Assembly (NCBI GenBank): GCA_947632155.1
Contig: CANROF010000012.1
Coordinates: 1 to 49,724 of the forward strand
Origin: an uncultured Oscillospiraceae bacterium
Lineage (GTDB): Bacteria; Bacillota; Clostridia; Oscillospirales; Oscillospiraceae
DNA: 49,724 bases
Direction of reading: 5' to 3'
The notes under the pieces were generated by a model, which had not been told where the DNA came from, did no database searches, and worked only from the letters and a program-made list of their open reading frames with translations. Of the stretch, positions 1-8,539 are shown in pieces. The stretch's first letter is position 1, and each line of letters begins with the position of its first letter. Position numbers and translations under genes: made by a program.

Positions 1-57
1 CCGCTCTTTGGGCCGGATGAAAAATGGGAAGACGGGAAAAAAGAAATCTCGAAATGA
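1..57 (+). CDS. 3' end of an upstream gene (partial, unidentified)
   Basis: An open frame runs in from the window edge and ends at TGA (55-57), coding a hydrophilic tail that reads PLFGPDEKWEDGKKEISK. It lies 27 bp before the ABC exporter gene on the same strand, so it is probably the end of an operon partner, perhaps the other half of a heterodimeric exporter. Too little is visible to name it, and a second frame stays open to 88. Confidence 0.4.
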   Translation, partial: PLFGPDEKWEDGKKEISK

Positions 58-84
58 CATGATTGATAGAAAGGAGCGGTCAAA

Positions 85-1707
<1,623 letters not shown>

Positions 1708-1716
1708 GCCCCAGCC

Positions 1717-1910
1717 TGTCGAAAAAGCCCTGACGGGCTTTTCCGACAAGGGGAACGTGCGGGAAATTTCCGCTGAATTTTGCGAAATTCAGCGAAAACT
1801 TCCCTGCTGTCGCCCTGCGCGCGCCCCGAAGGGGCACACTTGGGCGACAAAAGGTATTTTTTCCGACGCGCATGTCGCCGGAAAAAATATTGAATTTGAG
1901 TTTTTTGACA
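1717..1910 (+). repeat. Four-hairpin structured repeat, copy 1
   Basis: A 194-bp element that also occurs at 17029-17222 (same strand) and 40131-40321 (opposite strand). It begins TGTCGAAAAAGCCC and ends TTTTTTGACA, so its ends are imperfect inverted repeats. Inside are four hairpins in order: a terminal A/T-flanked hairpin, a long GCTGAATTT/AAATTCAGC stem, a GTCGCCC/GGGCGAC stem with a GC-rich inner stem, and a TTTTTTCC/GGAAAAAA stem. GGCGTAAGCCCC occurs on both sides (1701-1712 and 1916-1927). The first hairpin lies right behind the ABC exporter stop and could end its transcript. Confidence 0.85.
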
Positions 1911-1988
1911 AACTGGGCGTAAGCCCCGCCTCCGGCGCTTTTGGGAAACAAACCGGCGCTAAAAACTGTTTTTGTGCAAAATGCCATA

Positions 1989-2017
1989 TTGTCTTTTGGG
2001 TAATAAAGTGCTATTAT
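1989..2017 (+). promoter_or_regulatory. Promoter of the aromatic amino-acid operon
   Basis: A sigma-A type promoter: -35 TTGTCT (1989-1994), a 17-bp spacer, and -10 TATTAT (2012-2017). Transcription would start near 2024, giving a ~200-nt leader before aroF that contains a leader peptide and a terminator. No competing promoter is seen closer to aroF. Confidence 0.75.
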
Positions 2018-2047
2018 CTCATTAACAAATCGCCCGTGAGGTTTCGA

Positions 2048-2122
2048 ATGAAAAACGTTCGCCTTGAAAACCGCTATTTCGGCTTCTACTTTAGCTTTAC
2101 CCGTTTTTTTGGTAAGGCTTAA
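2048..2122 (+). CDS. Phe/Tyr-rich attenuator leader peptide
   Basis: A 24-codon open frame whose centre reads RYFGFYFSFTRFFG: six Phe and two Tyr within twelve codons, and no Trp. A ribosome site (GAGGT, 2038-2042) sits 5 nt before its ATG. The stop (2120-2122) comes 46 nt before an intrinsic terminator that in turn directly precedes the aroF ribosome site. This is the layout of ribosome-mediated attenuators such as E. coli pheL. When charged tRNA-Phe or tRNA-Tyr is scarce the ribosome should stall on these codons and let transcription continue into aroF. Codon content fits the two amino acids whose committed genes (pheA, tyrA) are in the operon. The role is inferred from layout; I do not recognise a named homologue. 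Confidence 0.85.
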   Translation: MKNVRLENRYFGFYFSFTRFFGKA

Positions 2123-2168
2123 AGCGGTTTGGCTGATTTAGGTTTACGGGCAAATAAAAACGCCTTGG

Positions 2169-2201
2169 AATCCCGCAGTCAGACCGACTGCGGGATTTTT
2201 T
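2169..2201 (+). terminator. Attenuation terminator upstream of aroF
   Basis: A perfect 12-bp stem AATCCCGCAGTC / GACTGCGGGATT with a 5-nt loop, followed by a run of T. It ends about 10 nt before the aroF ribosome site (AAGGAG), so it can only act inside the aro leader and not as the end of an upstream gene. Confidence 0.9.
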
Positions 2202-2221
2202 ACGGCTGAAGGAGTTATCGT

Positions 2222-3232
2222 ATGATCGTCATTTTAAAGGAAAACCCCAACAAGACCCAGGTCGATTCCCTGATGAACTGGCTCCGGAGCAAGGGCATCG
2301 AGATTCACACCTCCATCGGCGAGCACCAGACGGTCCTCGGCCTCGTGGGCGACACGTCCCAGATCGACATGGACCTTTTGCTGGCGCTGGACATCGTGGA
2401 GGACGTGAAGCGCATCCAGGAGCCCTACAAAAACGCCAACCGCAAATTCCACCCGGAGGACACGGTCATCGAGGTGGGGAACACGAGGATCGGCGGCGGG
2501 AACCTGACCCTCATCGCCGGGCCCTGCTCCGTGGAGAACGAGGAGCAGATCATCGCCGTGGCCCAGGCCGTCAAGGCCAGCGGCGCCACCATTCTCCGGG
2601 GCGGCGCCTTCAAGCCCCGGACCAGTCCCTATTCCTTCCAGGGCCTCCACGGCGAGGGGATAAGGCTTTTAAAGCTTGCCCGGGAGGTCACGGGCCTTCC
2701 CATCGTCACGGAGCTCATGGACGCCTCCCACCTGCCGCTTTTTGAGGACGTGGACATCATCCAGGTGGGCGCCAGGAACATGCAGAATTTCGAGCTTTTG
2801 AAGCTCTTAGGCCACGTGGACAAGCCGATTTTGCTAAAGCGCGGCCTTGCCAACACCTACGAGGAGCTCCTGATGAGCGCGGAGTACATCATGGCCGGGG
2901 GCAACGAACGGGTCATCCTCTGTGAGCGGGGCATCCGCACCTTTGAGACGTACACCCGCAACACCCTGGACGTCTCCGCCGTGCCGGTGCTGAAAAAGCT
3001 CAGCCACCTGCCGGTTTTGGTTGACCCCAGCCACTCCGCCGGAAAGTGGGAGCTGGTGGACCCCTTGAGCTGCGCCGCCGTGGCGGCGGGGGTGGACGGC
3101 CTCATCATCGAGGTCCACAACGACCCGGCCCACGCCCTGTGCGACGGGCCCCAGTCGCTGAAGCCCGCCGTCTTTGACGCCCTGGCAAATAAGCTCCGGG
3201 CGATTCACCAGGTCGTCTCCGCCCAAAGGTAA
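2222..3232 (+). CDS. aroF: 3-deoxy-7-phosphoheptulonate (DAHP) synthase
   Basis: Catalyses the first step of the shikimate pathway, joining phosphoenolpyruvate and erythrose 4-phosphate. The 336-residue protein is of the AroA-I-beta (Bacillus/Thermotoga) kind: a ~70-residue ferredoxin-like regulatory domain at the N-terminus, then the TIM barrel with GPCSVE near residue 100, KPRTSPYSFQG near 131, LCERGIRTFE, and the C-terminal DPSHSAG motif. In relatives the N-terminal domain binds Tyr or Phe for feedback inhibition (family knowledge). The ATG at 2222 has AAGGAG 7 nt upstream. It is the first gene of an eight-gene operon behind the Phe/Tyr attenuator, so both enzyme activity and transcription are likely controlled by end products. 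Confidence 0.95.
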   Translation: MIVILKENPNKTQVDSLMNWLRSKGIEIHTSIGEHQTVLGLVGDTSQIDMDLLLALDIVEDVKRIQEPYKNANRKFHPEDTVIEVGNTRIGGGNLTLIAGPCSVENEEQIIAVAQAVKASGATILRGGAFKPRTSPYSFQGLHGEGIRLLKLAREVTGLPIVTELMDASHLPLFEDVDIIQVGARNMQNFELLKLLGHVDKPILLKRGLANTYEELLMSAEYIMAGGNERVILCERGIRTFETYTRNTLDVSAVPVLKKLSHLPVLVDPSHSAGKWELVDPLSCAAVAAGVDGLIIEVHNDPAHALCDGPQSLKPAVFDALANKLRAIHQVVSAQR

Positions 3233-3247
3233 GGGAGGCTCTATATT

Positions 3248-4087
3248 ATGTCAACCATCGGTATCGTGGGCCTGGGCCTCATCGGGGGGTCCATGGCCAA
3301 GGCGATAAAATTTCATACGGACCACGCGGTCTACGGGGCGGATCTGAATCCGGACACCATGGCCCTGGCCTTCGCCTCCGGCGCCATTGACAGCGAGCTG
3401 GACGGGGGGAATCTGGGCGAGTGCGGCCTCGTTCTGCTGGCCCTGCCCCCGGAGGCCCTCGTCGGCTGGGCGGAGGCCAACGCCCCAAAAATCGCCAAAA
3501 CCGCCGTGGTGGTGGACCTGTGCGGCGTAAAGCGGATGATTTGCGACCGTCTGCGGCCGCTTGCGAAAAAGTACGGCTTTTCCTACGTGGGCGGGCACCC
3601 CATGGCGGGCAAGGAGCACGGGGGCTTTAAAAACGCCACGGCGCTGCTCTTTTCCGGGGCGTCCATGATCCTGACGCCGGAGGGGGACGCGGACGCGCCG
3701 CTTTTGGAGAGGCTCAAGGGCTTCTTCCTCTCCCTGGGCTTCGGGACCATCACCTACTCCACCCCCGCCGAGCACGACAGGATCATCTCCTACACCTCCC
3801 AGCTTTGCCACATCACCTCCTCCGCCTTCGTGAAGTCCCCCACGGCCCAGACCCACATGGGCTTCTCCGCCGGGTCCTTCCGGGACCTGACGCGGGTGGC
3901 GTATCTGGACGAGGACATGTGGACGGAGCTCTTTCTGGCGGACGCGGACTTCCTCACCGGGGAGCTGGACACGCTGATCTCCCACCTCCGGGAGTACCGG
4001 GAGGCCATCGGCGCGGGCGATAAGGACCGGCTCCGGGAGCTTTTGCGGGAGGGCCGGGAGCTTAAAATGACGGCGGGAGGCACATAA
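3248..4087 (+). CDS. tyrA: Prephenate dehydrogenase
   Basis: Oxidatively decarboxylates prephenate to 4-hydroxyphenylpyruvate, the committed step to tyrosine. The 279-residue protein starts with an NAD(P)-binding Rossmann fold (GLGLIGGS, residues 8-15). It carries the GGHPMAGKE motif, including the conserved substrate-site His, and a helical dimerisation half. It ends without the C-terminal ACT domain found in many Firmicute TyrA proteins, so tyrosine feedback through ACT is not expected here. It follows aroF by 15 bp, and its stop overlaps the aroB start by one base (TAATG). Confidence 0.93.
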   Translation: MSTIGIVGLGLIGGSMAKAIKFHTDHAVYGADLNPDTMALAFASGAIDSELDGGNLGECGLVLLALPPEALVGWAEANAPKIAKTAVVVDLCGVKRMICDRLRPLAKKYGFSYVGGHPMAGKEHGGFKNATALLFSGASMILTPEGDADAPLLERLKGFFLSLGFGTITYSTPAEHDRIISYTSQLCHITSSAFVKSPTAQTHMGFSAGSFRDLTRVAYLDEDMWTELFLADADFLTGELDTLISHLREYREAIGAGDKDRLRELLREGRELKMTAGGT

Positions 4088-5169
4088 TGGAAACTACTGC
4101 GCTTCATGTCGAGGCCGGCGCGGGCTGCGACATCCTCATTGAAGACGGCATCCTGGACCGGGCGGGGGAACACATCAAGGCGGCCCTCCCCCGGGCAAAA
4201 AGGATCTTCGTCATAACGGACACCAACGTCTCCCCCCTCTACGGGCCAAGGCTGGTGGCGTCCCTGGAAACCCACGGCTTTGAGGTCCACACCCGGGTCA
4301 TCCCCGCCGGGGAGCCCTCCAAGTGCGCCGGGGAGCTTGTGGCCCTCTGGGAGTGGATGGCCGCCCACGGCGTCACCCGCACCGACGCGGTGGCGGCTCT
4401 GGGCGGCGGCGTGGTGGGGGATCTGGCGGGCTTTGCCGCCTCCACGATCCTCCGGGGCGTGGGGCTGGTGCAGATACCCACCACGCTCCTGTCCCAGGTG
4501 GATTCCTCCGTGGGCGGCAAGACGGCCATTGATCTCACCGCCGGGAAGAACCTGGCCGGGACCTTCTACCAGCCGGGCCTGGTGCTCATGGACCCGGAGA
4601 CGCTGAGGACCCTGCCGGACCGGGATTTCATGTCCGGCATGGCGGAGGTCGTCAAGTACGGCTGTATCTGGGACGCGGGATTTTTTGACTTTTTGGCCGC
4701 CCGCCCCTCAAGGGAGGCTCTGATGGGGGACATCCCCCGCATCCTCCGCACCTGCTGCGACATAAAGCGCCAGGTGGTAAACGCGGACGAGCGCGACACG
4801 GGCCTCAGGATGATATTGAACTTCGGCCACACCCTGGGCCACGCCTACGAGCTGGCGGGGAACTACACCCGCTGGAGCCACGGCGAGGCGGTGGCGGCGG
4901 GAATGGCGGCGGCGGCGAAGCTCGGCGTGGAGCTGGAGATCACCGACGCCGCCGTGCCGGGGAAGATCGAAAGTATCCTCTCCCCCCTGGGCCTGCCCAC
5001 GAAGATCCCGTGCGATCTTGAGCACATCCGCCGGGCGGTGGGCGTGGACAAAAAGGGCTCCGGGGACCTTGTCACCCTGATTCTCCTGGAAAAAATCGGC
5101 GTGGTCCGGCCTCTGCTGCTGCCAAAGGAGGACGTCCTGGCGGCCCTGGAGAGGCTGGCGGGGAGGTAA
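4087..5169 (+). CDS. aroB: 3-dehydroquinate synthase
   Basis: Converts DAHP to 3-dehydroquinate, using NAD+ and a divalent metal. The 360-residue protein shows the family hallmarks GGGVVGDLAGFAAS near residue 107 and the stretch IPTTLLSQVDSSVGGKTAID. The metal-ligand His residues lie in NFGHTLGHA and RWSHGEAVAAGM. Length is normal. It overlaps tyrA by one base, which suggests translational coupling, and is followed after 2 bp by aroA. Confidence 0.96.
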   Translation: METTALHVEAGAGCDILIEDGILDRAGEHIKAALPRAKRIFVITDTNVSPLYGPRLVASLETHGFEVHTRVIPAGEPSKCAGELVALWEWMAAHGVTRTDAVAALGGGVVGDLAGFAASTILRGVGLVQIPTTLLSQVDSSVGGKTAIDLTAGKNLAGTFYQPGLVLMDPETLRTLPDRDFMSGMAEVVKYGCIWDAGFFDFLAARPSREALMGDIPRILRTCCDIKRQVVNADERDTGLRMILNFGHTLGHAYELAGNYTRWSHGEAVAAGMAAAAKLGVELEITDAAVPGKIESILSPLGLPTKIPCDLEHIRRAVGVDKKGSGDLVTLILLEKIGVVRPLLLPKEDVLAALERLAGR

Positions 5170-5171
5170 CT

Positions 5172-6326
5172 ATGGACATACGCGTGACTCCCCACGCTCT
5201 CTCCGGCGCGGTGACGCCGCCGCCCTCCAAGTCCCTCTCCCACCGGGCGCTGATGGCGGCATTTTTGGCCGGAGGCGTGGAGGGCCTTAGTAATCTGGCC
5301 GACTCCCAGGACATCGCCGCCACAAGGCGGTGCATGGAGGCGCTTTTGGACGCGGGAAAGGGCATACCGAGCCTCGACTGCGGCGAGAGCGGCTCCACCC
5401 TCCGGTTCCTCATCCCCCTCTCCCTCGTCTTGCGGGGCGGGGCGCGCCTCACGGGCCGGGGGCGGCTCATGGAGCGGCCGATGGAGCCGTATTTTGACAT
5501 TTTTCGGAAAAAGAACGTCCGCTTTGAGAAAAGCGGCGGGGCGCTCACCGTCACCGGCGGGCTGACGCCGGGGCTCTACGAGCTGCCCGGGGACGTGTCC
5601 AGCCAGTTCGTCACGGGGCTTCTCTTCGCCCTGCCCCTGCTGCCGGGGACGTCCGAGATCGCGATCACCTCCCCCTTGCAGAGCCGGGAGTACGTGACCA
5701 TGACGCTGAGGGTCCTCGAAAAGTACGGAATCGCCGTGGAAGACCGGGGCTTTCAGCGGTTTACCGTGCCGGGAGGTCAGAAATACCTCCCCACGGACTA
5801 CACCGTGGAGGCCGACTGGTCCCAGGCGGGCTTCTGGTACGCGGCGCGGTTTCTGGGGAACGACGTGGAGATCCTGGGCCTTGACCCCGCCTCCCCCCAG
5901 GGCGACCGGGTGGTGGCGGAGTACGCCGCCGCCCTCCCCGATGTCATCGACCTTGCCCAGATACCCGACCTTCTGCCGCCCCTGGCGGCCATGGCCGCGG
6001 TGAAGAGGGGCGAGACGCGCTTTATTAACGCCGCGCGGCTCCGGATGAAGGAGTCCGACCGCATCGCCTCCGCCGCCGCCATGCTCCGGGCCTTCGGCGC
6101 GGAGTGCGGGGAGGGTCCGGACTTCCTCACCGTCCGGGGGACGCGGGCGCTGCGCCCCTGCGCCGTGGACGGGGCCAACGACCACCGCATCGTCATGGCG
6201 GCGGCCGTCCTGGCCGCCGGGGCCGGCGGGCCCGTCACCGTTCTCGGGGCGGAGGCCGTTCAAAAATCCTACCCCGGATTTTTTGATGAATTCAGACGAC
6301 TTGGAGGGATAGCGGATGTCCTCTGA
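5172..6326 (+). CDS. aroA: 3-phosphoshikimate 1-carboxyvinyltransferase (EPSP synthase)
   Basis: Transfers enolpyruvate from PEP to shikimate 3-phosphate. The 384-residue protein is somewhat shorter than the ~427-residue E. coli enzyme but keeps the motifs KSLSHRALMAA (substrate-binding Lys), DCGESGSTLRFL, GDVSSQF, RMKESDRI and NDHRIVMA. The last two hold the late substrate and PEP contacts. Start ATG 5172 is 2 bp after aroB. The 3' end overlaps aroC by 11 bp. Confidence 0.95.
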   Translation: MDIRVTPHALSGAVTPPPSKSLSHRALMAAFLAGGVEGLSNLADSQDIAATRRCMEALLDAGKGIPSLDCGESGSTLRFLIPLSLVLRGGARLTGRGRLMERPMEPYFDIFRKKNVRFEKSGGALTVTGGLTPGLYELPGDVSSQFVTGLLFALPLLPGTSEIAITSPLQSREYVTMTLRVLEKYGIAVEDRGFQRFTVPGGQKYLPTDYTVEADWSQAGFWYAARFLGNDVEILGLDPASPQGDRVVAEYAAALPDVIDLAQIPDLLPPLAAMAAVKRGETRFINAARLRMKESDRIASAAAMLRAFGAECGEGPDFLTVRGTRALRPCAVDGANDHRIVMAAAVLAAGAGGPVTVLGAEAVQKSYPGFFDEFRRLGGIADVL

Positions 6327-7407
6327 AATCGGTCACAGGTTGAAGCTCTCCGTCTTCGGCCAGTCCCACGGGAGGGCCGTCGGCGTAGTTATCGACGGCC
6401 TCCCGGCGGGGGAGCCCGTGGATGAGGAGGCGCTCTACAGGTTCATGTCCCGCCGCGCCCCGGGAGGGGCCCTTGCCACAAAGCGAAAAGAGGCGGACCG
6501 GCCGGTCATCCTCTCGGGGGTGGCGGACGGCCATACCGCCGGCTCGCCGCTGTGCGCCGTCATCGAAAACACCGACACCCGCAGCGGCGACTACGCGAAT
6601 TTGGCCGACGTCCCCCGCCCCTCCCACGCCGACTACACCGCCAGGGCGCGGTATGGGGACGCCGTGGACATGCGGGGCTCCGGGCACTTCTCCGGGCGGC
6701 TCACTGCCCCCCTCTGTATCGCCGGGGGCATCGCAAAGCAGCTTTTGGCCCGCCGGGATATTTACGTGGGGGCGCATCTTTTGCGCGTGGGCGGGGCCTG
6801 CGACGAGCCCTTCCCCCTCCGCCCCACCCGGGAGCTCTTTGACGCCGTGGCCCAAAAAGAGCTGCCGGTCCTCTCGGACGAGGCCGGGGCGCGCATGAGA
6901 GCGCAGATCGAGGCCGCGCAGGCGGACGCCGACAGCGTGGGCGGGGTCATCGAGTGCGCCGCCGTCGGACTTCCCGCGGGGCTGGGCTCGCCCATGTTCG
7001 ACGGGATAGAAAACCGCCTGGCCGCGGCGCTCTTCGGCATCCCGGCGGTGAAGGGCGTGGAGTTCGGCGCGGGCTTCGCCGCCGCCGCCATGCGGGGCAG
7101 CCGGCACAACGACCCATACATCGTGGAAAACGGCAGGGTCATGACGTCGAAAAACGACGCCGGGGGCATCGTCGGCGGCATCACCACCGGGATGCCGGTG
7201 GTGGTAAAATGCGCCATGAAGCCCACCCCCTCCATCGGGAAGACTCAACAGAGCGTGCGCCTGTCCACCATGGAGCCGGAGGAGCTCACCGTAAAGGGCC
7301 GCCACGACCCCTGCGTGGCGCTCCGGGCCGTTCCGGTGGTGGAGGCCGTCGCCGCCTTTACATTATTAGACATACTTTTGGAGGAATTTGACCATGGAGC
7401 TTTCTGA
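6316..7407 (+). CDS. aroC: Chorismate synthase
   Basis: Makes chorismate from EPSP with reduced FMN as cofactor, the last shared step to aromatic compounds. The 363-residue protein begins with the family signature GHRLKLSVFGQSHG. It also has RPSHADYTARARYG, the SGRLTAPLCIAGGIAKQ segment, NDP, and the C-terminal DPCVALRAVPVVEA signature. It overlaps aroA (11 bp) and pheA (14 bp), so the three genes are probably translated in a coupled way. Confidence 0.96.
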   Translation: MSSEIGHRLKLSVFGQSHGRAVGVVIDGLPAGEPVDEEALYRFMSRRAPGGALATKRKEADRPVILSGVADGHTAGSPLCAVIENTDTRSGDYANLADVPRPSHADYTARARYGDAVDMRGSGHFSGRLTAPLCIAGGIAKQLLARRDIYVGAHLLRVGGACDEPFPLRPTRELFDAVAQKELPVLSDEAGARMRAQIEAAQADADSVGGVIECAAVGLPAGLGSPMFDGIENRLAAALFGIPAVKGVEFGAGFAAAAMRGSRHNDPYIVENGRVMTSKNDAGGIVGGITTGMPVVVKCAMKPTPSIGKTQQSVRLSTMEPEELTVKGRHDPCVALRAVPVVEAVAAFTLLDILLEEFDHGAF

Positions 7408-8536
7408 AATTCGCGGGAAGATAGACAAAATCGACGGGCAGCTTCTGAAGCTCTTTTTGGAGCGCATGGAGCTCTCCCGGGATGTGGCCCAGGTCAAGGC
7501 CCGGGAGCATCTGCCCATCCTCAACAAGGAGCGGGAGCGGGAGGTCCTGCGCTGGGCTCAGGAGAACTCCGGGGAGTTTGACCTCTACTCCCACCGGCTC
7601 TTCTCCACCCTCTTTGAGCTGAGCCGCACCTATCAGCGCAAGTACCTGACCACCGGCTCCGCCGTCCGCTCCTTTATCGAGGGCTCCCTCCGCGACACCC
7701 CGGAGCTCTTCCCGGAGGGGGGGCTTATCGCCTGCCAGGGCGTGGAGGGCGCCTACAGCCAGATGGCCGCGGACCGGATGTTCCCCCGGGGCAGCGTCAT
7801 CTACTTCAAGACCTTCGAGGCCGTCTTTGACGCGGTGGAAAGCGGCCTTTGCACCTTCGGCATCCTGCCCATCGAGAACAGCTCCAACGGCTCCGTCCGG
7901 GCGGTCTACGACCTGCTCCAGGTGAAGAACGTCAGCATCGTCCGCTCCGAGCGGCTGTGCATCTCCCACGAGCTGCTGGTAAAGCCGGGGACGGAGCTGT
8001 CCGATGTGAGGAAGATCCTCTCCCACGAGCAGGCCCTGGGCCAGTGCAGCGAGTTTTTGAAGTCCCTGGGCGACAAGGTGGAGATTGAGAAGTGCGACAA
8101 CACCGCCATGGCCGCGAAATTCGTGGCCCAGTCCCCGGACCCCGGCGTGGCGGCCATCTCCAGCTCCAACTGCGCGGAGCTCTACGGGCTCAAGGCCCTC
8201 AGCTGCGGGCACATCCAGAATTCCGACAACAACTACACCCGCTTTATATGCGTCGCCAAAAAGCCCGTGGTCTACCCCGGGGCCAACCGCATCACCCTGG
8301 TCCTCTCCTGCGAGCACCGGCCCGGGGCTCTCTACGACGTACTGAGCCACATCTCCGCGCTGGAGCTCAACCTTATAAAGCTGGAGTCCTGCCCCATGGT
8401 GGGACACGATTTTGAATTCCTCTTCTTCTTTGAAATCGAAGCCTCCGTCCGGGACCCCAAGGTGGTTGACATGCTGGAGAGCCTTGAGCACTCCTGCCGG
8501 TCCCTCCGGTATCTGGGGAATTATCAGGAGATCTGA
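7394..8536 (+). CDS. pheA: Bifunctional chorismate mutase / prephenate dehydratase (P-protein)
   Basis: Carries chorismate to phenylpyruvate, the committed path to phenylalanine. Residues 1-90 form an AroQ-type all-helical chorismate mutase. Residues ~105-285 form the dehydratase, with GVEGAYSQ, ILPIENSSNGSV and the catalytic Thr in NNYTRF near 282. Residues ~300-378 form an ACT domain with GALYDVL near 311. The usual ESRP phenylalanine-binding motif of this ACT domain reads ESCP (near residue 331). I chose ATG 7394 because GGAGG (7380-7384) lies 9 nt upstream; a TTG at 7388 would be only 3 nt away. It overlaps aroC by 14 bp and precedes the aroE/K fusion by 3 bp. Confidence 0.93.
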   Translation: MELSEIRGKIDKIDGQLLKLFLERMELSRDVAQVKAREHLPILNKEREREVLRWAQENSGEFDLYSHRLFSTLFELSRTYQRKYLTTGSAVRSFIEGSLRDTPELFPEGGLIACQGVEGAYSQMAADRMFPRGSVIYFKTFEAVFDAVESGLCTFGILPIENSSNGSVRAVYDLLQVKNVSIVRSERLCISHELLVKPGTELSDVRKILSHEQALGQCSEFLKSLGDKVEIEKCDNTAMAAKFVAQSPDPGVAAISSSNCAELYGLKALSCGHIQNSDNNYTRFICVAKKPVVYPGANRITLVLSCEHRPGALYDVLSHISALELNLIKLESCPMVGHDFEFLFFFEIEASVRDPKVVDMLESLEHSCRSLRYLGNYQEI

Positions 8537-8539
8537 GCC

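Larger units (their letters stand above)
2024..2221 (+). promoter_or_regulatory. Attenuator leader RNA of the aro operon
   Basis: Visible pairings are AAACCGCT (2068-2075) with AGCGGTTT (2123-2130), an inner stem AGCTTTACC (2093-2101) with GGTAAGGCT (2111-2119), and the terminator stem 2169-2197. The first two overlap the aromatic codons, so a stalled ribosome would break them and free AGCGGTTT. A possible antiterminator is GCGGTTT (2124-2130) with GGAA..CCGC (2167-2176), about seven pairs around a 2-nt bulge; this pairing is the least certain part. No T-box sequence (AGGGTGG..ACCGCG) is present, so tRNA-binding control of the T-box kind is not supported. Confidence 0.7.

Noticed and set aside
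1757-2122. A 121-codon frame spanning the structured repeat and the aro leader
   Set aside because: Its first 95 codons read through the repeat, and similar frames appear in the other copies (for example 17069-17479). Only the last 24 codons, which have their own ribosome site, are credible, and they are reported as the leader peptide.
2024-2221. T-box riboswitch before aroF
   Set aside because: No AGGGTGGNACCGCG-type sequence and no stem I/specifier arrangement; the leader peptide explains the terminator better.
4863-6263. A 466-codon frame antisense to aroB/aroA, and similar ones opposite aroC, pheA, rarA and rpoC
   Set aside because: Arg/Gly/Pro-rich shadow frames without ribosome sites. 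The sense genes are certain.
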